DNA of 20,503 nucleotides from a virus. The notes beneath the pieces were generated by a model, which had not been told where the DNA came from, ran no database searches, and saw nothing but the letters and a program-made list of their open reading frames with translations. The translations under genes and the position numbers were made by a program. Where the stretch lies: IMG/VR virus record IMGVR_UViG_3300005295_000060, positions 1 to 20,503 of that record. The stretch is one strand, 5' to 3'. Positions 15,590 through 20,503 of the stretch are shown here, piece by piece. The stretch's first letter is position 1. Every line of letters begins with the position of its first letter.

Positions 15590-15798
15590 TTCACCCAATG
15601 CGCTTTATATAACTGATAGGTAATCCAAACACTGGTTCGATCCTGGACCCATTCCACGATTTCAATTGCAGTTGGCAGTGACCACCAGAAGGCGAGAAGA
15701 AATAACCAGGCACGATGCCACCAGTGAAGGTATTGCCATGCTCGATTAACTCTCTGAAGTCTTTCTTCTCTTAGATGCTCTTTTAGCGTTTGCTTCAT
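15586..15798 (-). CDS. Tryptophan-rich small membrane protein (70 aa)
   Basis: Start ATG 15798 has the strong site GAGGTGG seven to eight bases upstream. The first 53 bases overlap the end of the repressor gene, and the stop overlaps the next start (ATGA). Sequence begins MKQTLKEHLREERLQRVNRA, then a hydrophobic, aromatic segment WLFLLAFWWSLPTAIEIV, one likely transmembrane or interfacial helix. It has nine tryptophans in 70 residues, which is exceptional. A longer frame upstream to 15963 lacks support. Unknown function. Expressed with the repressor, so a role at the membrane of the lysogen is likely. Confidence 0.6.
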   Translation of the reverse strand: MKQTLKEHLREERLQRVNRAWQYLHWWHRAWLFLLAFWWSLPTAIEIVEWVQDRTSVWITYQLYKAHWVK

Positions 15799-16132
15799 TG
15801 TTATCCACCTCATATCGTTCTGCCATTTCAGCCAATTTCTGTTGATGCTCCGGAGAGAGACGTTCAAACACCTGATTGATCTTTTGAAGATATGGATTTG
15901 GACGGGGCAGACCAAGAACGTCATAAACCTCTGGTCCGAATTTCTTGGCAAGGATTTGGACATTTTCCAAACCAGGTATTGTTCCTTTCAGCCAATAAGA
16001 AACCAGGGGGCGGCTCACGCCAATATATTCAGCAAACTTATCCAGTGATGTTCTTTGCCCCCTTTCCTTTTCAAAGTCTTGCAGTTTGGAGAGAAGATAT
16101 TCGGAAAATGTGGGCACGACGCGATTGTACAT
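15746..16132 (-). CDS. Cro/CI-type helix-turn-helix repressor (128 aa)
   Basis: A 128-residue DNA-binding protein with a Cro/CI-type HTH at about residues 27-66 (TSLDKFAEYIGVSRPLVSYW ... GLENVQILAKKFG). The recognition helix is expected in GVSRPLVSYW. The C-terminal 55 residues are charged helix (LQKINQVFERLSPEHQQKLA ... RASKRRKTSES). There is no LexA/S24-type peptidase domain, so lysogeny is unlikely to be ended by RecA-stimulated self-cleavage. Transcribed leftward from the divergent control region with AAAGG shortly before ATG 16132, and followed by the two membrane protein genes and the integrase. Very probably the lysogeny repressor that binds the three operators upstream of it. Confidence 0.85.
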   Translation of the reverse strand: MYNRVVPTFSEYLLSKLQDFEKERGQRTSLDKFAEYIGVSRPLVSYWLKGTIPGLENVQILAKKFGPEVYDVLGLPRPNPYLQKINQVFERLSPEHQQKLAEMAERYEVDNNEANAKRASKRRKTSES

Positions 16133-16147
16133 TTAACCTTTCAATTC

Positions 16148-16165
16148 TGGTAAACCCCTTGACAA
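16148..16165. promoter_or_regulatory. Operator O1 (imperfect)
   Basis: TGGTAAA-CCCC-TTGACAA: one perfect left half-site of the 18-bp operator motif and a right half-site that matches 5 of 7 positions of TTTACCA. It overlaps the -35 element of the rightward promoter, so binding would block polymerase. Confidence 0.6.
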
Positions 16166-16186
16166 GTCCGTAAAAGTATGTAGAAT
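16159..16186 (+). promoter_or_regulatory. Sigma70-like rightward early promoter
   Basis: TTGACA (16159-16164) is a perfect -35 box, followed by a 16-base spacer and TAGAAT (16181-16186), which matches the -10 consensus at 5 of 6 positions. It drives the Cro-like gene at 16276. Operators O1 and O2 overlap its -35 and the end of its -10. Confidence 0.75.
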
Positions 16187-16203
16187 GGTAAATACGTTTA
16201 CCA
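16186..16203. promoter_or_regulatory. Operator O2 (perfect dyad arms)
   Basis: TGGTAAA-TACG-TTTACCA: perfect 7-bp inverted arms around a 4-base centre. It defines the motif. It begins at the last base of the -10 element and covers the expected start of the rightward transcript. Confidence 0.75.
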
Positions 16204-16215
16204 AATATCTATGAT

Positions 16216-16233
16216 TTGTAAAACGTGTAACCA
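16216..16233. promoter_or_regulatory. Operator O3 (imperfect)
   Basis: TTGTAAA-ACGT-GTAACCA: left half matches 6 of 7 and right half 5 of 7 of the O2 arms, with the same 4-base spacing. Centre-to-centre distance to O2 is 30 bp (O1-O2 is 38 bp). It lies downstream of the rightward promoter, where it could act on the leftward transcript. Confidence 0.55.
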
Positions 16234-16275
16234 AGACATAGCTTTCACGTCAAGTAAAAGGATACCGGAAAACAA

Positions 16276-16590
16276 ATGAGTGACGAAATCAAACAAATTA
16301 TGGAAGCCGAACTTAAAGCGCAAGGGGACCCCACCATGCGCAAGTTTGCAGACTGGTTGATGGAGGGATTGTCCAAAAATGGGGATGCAACATTGACTCA
16401 TGCCACAATCATCAATTGGAAAAACGGAAAATCGCCATCAACTGACTTATTGCAAGACCTGCTTGCAGTCTATCCGGTCAGTGACAGGCGGTTTTTGTTC
16501 GCACTGCGAATGCTGGCAGCCAAGAGCCCGCACATCTGGGGTCCTGACGGCGTGATCTGGACCTTGAAGAACAACCACCCCAATAAGTAA
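16276..16590 (+). CDS. Cro-like HTH regulator (104 aa)
   Basis: First gene of the rightward early operon, divergent from the repressor across the operator region. The sequence TMRKFADWLMEGLSKNGDAT ... HATIINWKNGKSPSTDLLQD has the form of a short Cro/CI-type HTH: a helix with Lys-Phe-Ala, then a recognition helix near HATIINWKNGK. The C-terminal part has LFALRMLAAKSPHIWG. Start ATG 16276 follows GGAAAACAA with GGA about eight bases upstream. Divergent partner of the repressor with shared operators is the arrangement of a lambda-type genetic switch. A directly following hairpin terminator may limit read-through to the rest of the operon. Confidence 0.75.
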   Translation: MSDEIKQIMEAELKAQGDPTMRKFADWLMEGLSKNGDATLTHATIINWKNGKSPSTDLLQDLLAVYPVSDRRFLFALRMLAAKSPHIWGPDGVIWTLKNNHPNK

Positions 16591-16599
16591 CCCTCCCGA

Positions 16600-16647
16600 T
16601 GCGCCTCTCCATCTTCCTTGGCTCGGATGGAGGGGCGCACGATTTTT
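16600..16647 (+). terminator. Strong hairpin terminator behind the Cro-like gene
   Basis: Fourteen bases from 16600 (TGCGCCTCTCCATC) pair with GATGGAGGGGCGCA at 16626-16639 with only one G-T wobble. The loop is 12 bases and TTTTT follows at 16643-16647. The following early genes have no promoter I can identify, so read-through or antitermination is implied. Confidence 0.8.
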
Positions 16648-16684
16648 GAAGCGCTGAGCCAAGCATAGCACACCGGCATTCTTA

Positions 16685-16903
16685 GTGAAATTACAAACTT
16701 ACAACAGAAATGCAAGCACGCAAAAACAGGAAGAACCCACCCAAGACAAGATCACGATTCGCTACATTCCCCTCCCACCCGAAAAGCAACCAGCCTGGGA
16801 ACGATCCATGCGAATTCTCACCCAAATGATTTTGGAAATTATCGAAGAGCAAGCAATTATTGAAAGGAACGAACATGAACGAATTCAACAGAGAAGAACT
16901 TGA
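16685..16903 (+). CDS. Small early protein (72 aa, unknown)
   Basis: Open frame from GTG 16685 to TGA 16903, overlapping the start of the GGDEF-like gene by 29 bases. The product is polar and helical: ASTQKQEEPTQDKITIRYIP then EKQPAWERSMRILTQMILEI and a Glu/Arg-rich end. No family recognised. The GTG start has a weak ribosome binding site and there is no in-frame ATG near it, so the start is uncertain. The downstream overlap with a well-started gene supports it being part of the operon, but a chance frame cannot be excluded. Confidence 0.45.
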   Translation: MKLQTYNRNASTQKQEEPTQDKITIRYIPLPPEKQPAWERSMRILTQMILEIIEEQAIIERNEHERIQQRRT

Positions 16904-17381
16904 AGCAATTATCAAATCATTGGCATGGAACGACGGGTATGGCTGCTATACCCGTGCGGGCTTCGAAAAAACCATCTGGCCGCACATCCAGGACAAAGCC
17001 CGCTGGATCATCTTTTTTGACGTGGACTATATGCACGAGCTCAATGCAGAACTTGGCTATGAGGGCGTGAATGCCATTATCAAGAAAAGCCTTTCCATGC
17101 GTGGATCGGACTTCATGGCAGGGCAATGGTTTTCTGGCGATGAATTCATTGTCTGTATTACGGATGACGATCCCATGCGGGGTGTTTCCAACCCGATCGA
17201 ATTCAGCATGCGCCTGGCGCAAGTCTTCCAGGCGAATGGCGCTCCAGCGACCTTTGTGATTGCTCCCGTTGTATCGAGCGATCTCTTCACAAATGTGGCT
17301 CCCGCCCATCAGCGCTGCCAGGAAGCCAAAGCTGAAAACAACCGCGGCTCCATCAGCATCGTTCCAGGAGATCCACGATGA
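16875..17381 (+). CDS. Stand-alone GGDEF-like (SGDEF) protein, possible cyclic dinucleotide synthase
   Basis: A 168-residue protein, essentially one GGDEF domain without sensor or partner domain. ATG 16875 has AAAGGAAC upstream. Motifs in order: DGYGCYTRAGFE (20-31, as in D-x-LTGLxNRxxFE), FFDVDYMHELNAELGYEGVN (47-66), WFSGDEFIVCI (85-95) and AHQRCQEAKAENNRGSI near the C-terminus (the AD-x-A-x-Y-x-AKxxGRN region). Metal-binding Asp49 and the signature Asp89-Glu90 are kept, with Ser replacing the first Gly. Ser-Gly variants have been reported active in other bacteria. Asn57, which contacts guanine in PleD, is kept, but the second guanine-recognising position (Asp in G-H-x-x-G-D) is Asn66, and His of that motif is Tyr62. 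Product may therefore not be c-di-GMP. Phage GGDEF proteins are rare. Ends in ATGA overlap. Confidence 0.75.
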   Translation: MNEFNREELEAIIKSLAWNDGYGCYTRAGFEKTIWPHIQDKARWIIFFDVDYMHELNAELGYEGVNAIIKKSLSMRGSDFMAGQWFSGDEFIVCITDDDPMRGVSNPIEFSMRLAQVFQANGAPATFVIAPVVSSDLFTNVAPAHQRCQEAKAENNRGSISIVPGDPR

Positions 17382-17605
17382 AGACACAAACCAATCCCTT
17401 CATGGACACGCACGGCAAGATCATGCCCTATTCCTTCAGCCGCACAAGCAACGGAAAGATCAAGATCAATATGCTCAGTGGACAGATCGTGATCGTGAGC
17501 CTGGATGAAGCAGAGCGCATCCTGAGACGGGAAGATCTCACTACGCAAAAGAAAAAGATGTACCAGGCTGTGCTCGCATGGAATGACCAGGATGTGCAGC
17601 AATGA
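17378..17605 (+). CDS. Small early protein (75 aa, unknown)
   Basis: Coupled by ATGA to the GGDEF-like gene before it and by ATGA to the next gene. The product MKTQTNPFMDTHGKIMPYSF, then strand-rich GKIKINMLSGQIVIVSLDEA followed by a helix with RILRREDLTTQKKKMYQAVL, looks like a small alpha/beta protein. No known domain recognised. Its tight coupling to the GGDEF-like gene means the two are made in similar amounts and might act together, but this is only contextual. Confidence 0.6.
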   Translation: MKTQTNPFMDTHGKIMPYSFSRTSNGKIKINMLSGQIVIVSLDEAERILRREDLTTQKKKMYQAVLAWNDQDVQQ

Positions 17606-17736
17606 ACATCTCCGAACGTCTCACTGTCTTCCTTCTCACGATCTTCGATCGCATTATGAACCTGGTCACATTCGGACTGTGGGAAAAGGTCCGTGGTGAA
17701 CAAATTGTCATTATCAAAATCAGAGAGGAAAACTAG
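17602..17736 (+). CDS. Very small early protein (44 aa)
   Basis: ATGA overlap with the previous gene. Ends at TAG 17734-17736. Sequence MNISERLTVFLLTIFDRIMN, then LVTFGLWEKVRGEQIVIIKI. The first half is an amphipathic or weakly hydrophobic helix that might associate with the membrane. The last 31 bases (VIIKIREEN and stop) reappear with three mismatches 245 bases downstream, after the next gene. No family recognised. Confidence 0.5.
   Translation: MNISERLTVFLLTIFDRIMNLVTFGLWEKVRGEQIVIIKIREEN
17706..17736 (+). repeat. 31-bp direct repeat, copy 1
   Basis: The last codons of the 44-residue gene. The first 19 bases (TGTCATTATCAAAATCAGA) are identical to copy 2 at 17951-17969, and the full 31 bases match at 28 positions. 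Likely a trace of duplication of a gene end. Confidence 0.8.
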
Positions 17737-17738
17737 CT

Positions 17739-17930
17739 ATGGATCACATGCTTTACGACACCGAGTTCACCACATTTATATTCACACTTCACGCAATTAT
17801 GAGCAGCATGGGGCTTGTGTTCGGCATTTACTACCTTTGCAAGTTCAATTGGGAAAAAGTTGGGATCTGCCTGATCCTCTTCCTTATGCCCCTGAACTAT
17901 ATCTGTTCCGTCCTGGAATTTCACGTGTGA
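17739..17930 (+). CDS. Small two-segment membrane protein (63 aa)
   Basis: Starts two bases after the previous stop, with AGAGAGG about ten bases upstream. Two hydrophobic stretches: FIFTLHAIMSSMGLVFGIYY and VGICLILFLMPLNYICSVLE, separated by a short polar loop CKFNWEK. This is a helical hairpin typical of small phage membrane proteins (holin-like size, but no proof). The position in the early operon argues against lysis. Past the TGA the same frame is open for 16 more codons, ending TVIIKIRKPN, which is a copy of the end of the previous gene. Unknown function. Confidence 0.6.
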   Translation: MDHMLYDTEFTTFIFTLHAIMSSMGLVFGIYYLCKFNWEKVGICLILFLMPLNYICSVLEFHV

Positions 17931-17933
17931 AAA

Positions 17934-17947
17934 CGTTCGTGCGAACG
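17934..17947. repeat. 14-bp perfect inverted repeat
   Basis: CGTTCG-TG-CGAACG in the 64-bp gap between the small membrane gene and the 384-residue gene. Too short a loop for a normal RNA hairpin. Could be a protein-binding dyad. No other copy noticed. Confidence 0.4.
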
Positions 17948-17950
17948 AAC

Positions 17951-17981
17951 TGTCATTATCAAAATCAGAAAGCCAAACTAG
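17951..17981 (+). repeat. 31-bp direct repeat, copy 2
   Basis: Repeat of 17706-17736 with 28 of 31 identical positions, here in a non-coding gap. In frame it would read TVIIKIRKPN and stop (the first copy reads IVIIKIREEN), as a remnant of a duplicated gene end. Confidence 0.8.
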
Positions 17982-17994
17982 AAAGGAAAATATC

Positions 17995-19149
17995 ATGTCT
18001 CAAATCGTTGAATCCATCGTCAGTGAAATTGCTAATCAGCAAGAAGCTGAAAAGCAGCAGAAGACCCAGAAATACCAGAATCTTTTGGGCACAGCTCGCA
18101 TTGAGCTGCAGGCTGTTCTTGAACATATCCCTGGTCTGTATGAAACTTTGAAGCCCTACATTGGAGAAAATTACCGACTCATCAACAACTGGCGTGATGA
18201 GGCTGTGAAGCTGACATGGACCATCCAATCCGATGAGCTCCAGCTTGCACCGATCACCCTACATCTACAGAAGCCCGCCGGTGGATATCAAACGGCCTAT
18301 ATCAGCATACCAGGTTGTAACCAACGCGAATTTTCCAAGATCCGTGAAGCGATTGCACTGGCTCGTACCGAATATGTTGAATGGAAAGTTGAAGAGAATA
18401 AAAAGTTTGAAAGCGATCGCACCTACAAGTTCAATTTCTGGGGTCAGCGTGATGAGCAAGTCATGCACACTGCCTATGCTGAACTGGTTGCACGGTTCCC
18501 TGAAAGACAACCTGAATTCGATCAAAAACGCCAGGAGTGGCTCAAAGACCGAGCTGGGTATGAAAAATCTGAGGAAGAAGACAGGCAACGTAAGGCAGAT
18601 GAAGATCAAGCCAAGGATGAATTCCTTACTCAGATGATCGCCTATTTCCAGAAGGATGTTGAAATCAAGGACCACAACATGGCCAAAGCTGAGACCATTC
18701 AAGTGGCTTTGGATCAACCCTTCAATGCCTGCCAACTCACGTATGCCATTGTCTCTAACCTGGAGGGCGAACCCTATGTGGAAACTGCAACGAAGTGGGT
18801 AACAGGCGAATTTCCAAACGATAAGGGCTATTGGACCACCTTCCAGGGTGATGAGTTCATCTTCTTCTATCCGGTCTCGGTTGAAAAGTTCCAAGTCCTT
18901 CCCAGCGAGAAACGACCGGGCTTGTATAAAAGCATTCGGCGCTCGGAATATGACATCGAGTTTATTGCACATCCCCATGTGGATGTGGCTGATTTGAATC
19001 GCCAGATTGATGAGGCAGGTTTTGAGAAGTTGCCTAAGAAGCCCTCTCGCTCTGATCTTCTGAGCTGGCACACCCTCGAAGACATTGAGAAGAAAGCCTA
19101 TCGTGCTGTATACAAGCAAGATCAAGATCAAGACGATCTCGCATTCTAG
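17995..19149 (+). CDS. Unknown early protein, 384 aa, partly coiled-coil
   Basis: ATG 17995 has AAAGGA eight bases upstream, a good site. The protein starts with charged helices (EIANQQEAEKQQKTQKYQNL), has a beta-rich segment with LQLAPITLHLQKPAGGYQTA, then a strongly charged probable coiled coil around residues 175-215 (KSEEEDRQRKADEDQAKDEF), and a C-terminal half with PFNACQLTYAIVSNLEGEPY and YWTTFQGDEFIFFYPVSVEK. The string GDEF in that half is not part of a GGDEF domain. No membrane helix, no signal peptide, no catalytic motif that I can identify. It sits between small genes and the tyrosine recombinase in the early operon, so a role in takeover, replication or regulation is possible. Function unknown. 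Confidence 0.75.
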   Translation: MSQIVESIVSEIANQQEAEKQQKTQKYQNLLGTARIELQAVLEHIPGLYETLKPYIGENYRLINNWRDEAVKLTWTIQSDELQLAPITLHLQKPAGGYQTAYISIPGCNQREFSKIREAIALARTEYVEWKVEENKKFESDRTYKFNFWGQRDEQVMHTAYAELVARFPERQPEFDQKRQEWLKDRAGYEKSEEEDRQRKADEDQAKDEFLTQMIAYFQKDVEIKDHNMAKAETIQVALDQPFNACQLTYAIVSNLEGEPYVETATKWVTGEFPNDKGYWTTFQGDEFIFFYPVSVEKFQVLPSEKRPGLYKSIRRSEYDIEFIAHPHVDVADLNRQIDEAGFEKLPKKPSRSDLLSWHTLEDIEKKAYRAVYKQDQDQDDLAF

Positions 19150-19157
19150 GTGCAGCC

Positions 19158-20075
19158 ATGCAGCTCACTTCTCAACCTATTACTGTCTCTACAGCCTCCC
19201 AGAACACCTTTGCCGCTCATGTCTCCAAGCAATTTCGCAATGCGAAAACTGCCAGGCTGGCCATGCAACACGTGGGAGTCTTCCGCTTGTGGTACGAAGC
19301 CAAATTCAACCAGGCGTTCGAACCGTCTCTGCTCACCAACTATGACTTTCACCTTTATCGTGAATGGTCGCTGAAGCAGGAAAAGGTCAAAGCCAGCACC
19401 TGGAATTCCCGTCTTTGGGCTTTGGGCATCCTTTGTGAATGGATCGGCGATCCGGATCTCCTGCAGGGCGTTGAACAGCAGGGGCAGGTCCGCGGCTCCA
19501 CCAAACACCGATCGCTCACCGATAACGAATATCACCGCCTGGTCCACCAGCTGGAACAAAACCTGAAGCGCACCGTCACAGCGTTCGAATATCAGAATGC
19601 GGTCCGTGACTGGGCATCGGTCATGCTCATGCTGCACGGCCTGCGAGTGGAGGAGTGCTCTCTGGTGGAAGTGGGCGATATCACCATCAACGAACGGAGT
19701 GGCTTCGCCCTGGTGCGCAATGGCAAGGGGAGCAAAGAACGGACCGTCCCACTTAACTTGATCGCTCGCAAAGCTTTGTCTACGTGGCTCACCATTCGTG
19801 CTGAGCGTGACTCCAGTGCACCGAATGGGCATTCCCTGTTCAAAACCACGGTTCGCACGCTGCAGCGCTCTGTAGAGTCACTGGGCAAGCAGATCGGCGT
19901 TCCCGATCTCACACCCCATTGGCTTCGCTACACCTTTGCCAAGCGCCTCGAACGCAACGGACAGGCACTGGAGACCATCCGAGATCTGCTTGGACATGAA
20001 TCCATCGAAACCACCAGGCGTTATCTGAGATCTTCGCTTGATGAGCTCACATCCGCTGTGGAAGGGGTGATGTGA
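19158..20075 (+). CDS. Tyrosine recombinase (XerC/D-like integrase family)
   Basis: A 305-residue tyrosine recombinase of Xer size. N-terminal core-binding helices (about 15-97) and a catalytic domain (about 115-300). The full active-site set is visible: Arg163 (HGLRVEECSL), Lys190 (RNGKGSKERTVPL), His254 and Arg257 (TPHWLRYTFAKRL), His280 (LLGHESIETTRRYL) and the nucleophile Tyr289. An intact catalytic set indicates an active enzyme. AGGTG lies five bases before ATG 19158. It is in the early operon, far from the serine integrase, so its job may be dimer resolution of a circular or plasmid-like form, a second integration system, or inversion or excision of another element. Its stop overlaps the next ATG. 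Which sites it uses is not visible here. Confidence 0.92.
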   Translation: MQLTSQPITVSTASQNTFAAHVSKQFRNAKTARLAMQHVGVFRLWYEAKFNQAFEPSLLTNYDFHLYREWSLKQEKVKASTWNSRLWALGILCEWIGDPDLLQGVEQQGQVRGSTKHRSLTDNEYHRLVHQLEQNLKRTVTAFEYQNAVRDWASVMLMLHGLRVEECSLVEVGDITINERSGFALVRNGKGSKERTVPLNLIARKALSTWLTIRAERDSSAPNGHSLFKTTVRTLQRSVESLGKQIGVPDLTPHWLRYTFAKRLERNGQALETIRDLLGHESIETTRRYLRSSLDELTSAVEGVM

Positions 20076-20266
20076 TGAAAAAAGCTGAATACAGGACACA
20101 CAAGAACAAGGTCTATTTTCTCTGGCAACCCAGCGGCGGATGGGTCTTTTTCATCCGTGATCTCGAAAAGGGATCAGAGGTCTTCGAGAACAAAGAAGAT
20201 GCGATGTCAGAAGCCCGCAAGCAGATCGAGATTGCGGTGCTCGAAAAGAAGTTTGGGAAGCGGTGA
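20075..20266 (+). CDS. Small early protein (63 aa, unknown)
   Basis: ATG 20075 overlaps the recombinase stop (TGATG), preceded by GGGGTG. Sequence MKKAEYRTHKNKVYFLWQPS, GGWVFFIRDLEKGSEVFENK, then a basic-acidic helix EDAMSEARKQIEIAVLEKKF. It is a small alpha/beta protein with a short strand pair followed by a C-terminal helix, a type common in phage early regions. No family recognised. Coupled to the recombinase before it and to the methyltransferase after it. Confidence 0.65.
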   Translation: MKKAEYRTHKNKVYFLWQPSGGWVFFIRDLEKGSEVFENKEDAMSEARKQIEIAVLEKKFGKR

Positions 20267-20270
20267 TGTG

Positions 20271-20503
20271 ATGGCTCGCAAGAAATCCTTCATCACTTTA
20301 ACTGATCAATTCTGTGGAGCTGGTGGCAGTTCTATTGGTGCAACCATGGCAGGTGCAGAAGTGCGGCTTGCCATGAACCATTGGAAGCTGGCAATTGAGA
20401 CTCACAACACCAACTTTCCAAAAGTCGATCATGACTGCACCGATATTTCAGCAGTCAACCCACGCCGGTATCCCTCCACAGATATTCTCATCACAAGCCC
20501 GGA
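20271..20503 (+). CDS. C5-cytosine DNA methyltransferase, N-terminal part (cut by window end)
   Basis: Only the first 77 residues are present. Motif I, DQFCGAGGSSIGATMAG (about 12-28), binds S-adenosylmethionine, and the segment ending ILITSP at the window edge is the strand that leads into motif IV, where the catalytic Cys would follow (Ser-Pro-x-Cys in a group of phage and bacterial enzymes). The enzyme would transfer a methyl group to C5 of cytosine in a recognition site that cannot be read from this part. No restriction partner is seen upstream, so a stand-alone phage methyltransferase protecting phage DNA is likely. ATG 20271 with GGTGATGTG before it; the stop of the preceding gene lies four bases upstream. 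Confidence 0.88.
   Translation, partial: MARKKSFITLTDQFCGAGGSSIGATMAGAEVRLAMNHWKLAIETHNTNFPKVDHDCTDISAVNPRRYPSTDILITSP

Noticed and set aside
16205-16240. Leftward promoter for the repressor (TTGGTT, 17 bases, TAGATA on the - strand)
   Set aside because: Only about half of the consensus positions match in each box. A leftward promoter must exist but this one is too weak to annotate.
18850-18870. GDEF string in the 384-residue protein
   Set aside because: Isolated four-residue match. None of the other GGDEF-domain landmarks surround it.
18265-19131. 288-residue open frame on the - strand
   Set aside because: Antisense of the well-started 384-residue gene. Both neighbours are on the + strand and no - strand start signal is seen.
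1-20503. CRISPR arrays, tRNA genes, insertion sequences
   Set aside because: No regularly spaced repeats, no cloverleaf-like sequence with a TTCGA-type arm, and no transposase or IS-type terminal repeats were seen by eye.

Overview
This window is a stretch of a temperate, long-tailed (siphovirus-type) bacteriophage genome or prophage. No host housekeeping gene, rRNA or tRNA is visible. Base composition is moderate, with slightly more G+C than A+T by eye, and ribosome binding sites of the AAGGAG type are common. The host is therefore a bacterium, but I cannot name it. A Chloroflexota-like (Anaerolineae) host is only a weak impression from the style of the tail proteins.

Layout. (1) Positions 2-13405, + strand: a tightly packed late operon in which most genes overlap or abut (ATGA, TAATG). 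It holds a gp10-like connector fragment, portal, a tiny membrane protein, a Mu gpF/SPP1 gp7-like head protein, a Cys-rich small protein, a tail-terminator-like protein, the tail tube, two tail assembly chaperone frames joined by a probable +1 frameshift, the tape measure, a small tail protein, a 1003-residue tail-tip protein with a propeller-like C-terminus, a fibre-like protein and four small tail-tip proteins. A hairpin at 13425-13445 closes the operon. (2) Positions 16132-13431, - strand: a lysogeny operon with an HTH repressor, a Trp-rich small membrane protein, a membrane-anchored protein and a large serine integrase. (3) Positions 16133-16275: a divergent control region with a sigma70-like promoter and three similar 18-bp operators. 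(4) Positions 16276-20503, + strand: the early operon, with a Cro-like HTH protein, a strong hairpin terminator, several small unknown proteins, a stand-alone GGDEF-like protein, a 384-residue unknown protein, a tyrosine recombinase and the start of a C5-cytosine DNA methyltransferase.

How it fits together. The repressor and the Cro-like protein very probably compete at the operators to choose between the lysogeny operon and the early operon. The integrase carries out integration. The late operon builds the particle. The order tail - integrase - repressor - Cro - early genes matches a lambda-type virion or circular map. In an integrated prophage one would normally expect a break at attP near the integrase.

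Most interesting points: a 49-bp dyad that looks like a serine-integrase attP, lying inside the last codons of the integrase itself; a phage-borne SGDEF protein with a changed base-specificity position; two recombinases of different chemistry in one phage; and membrane proteins co-expressed with the repressor. No major capsid protein, terminase, holin or endolysin is recognisable in the window.
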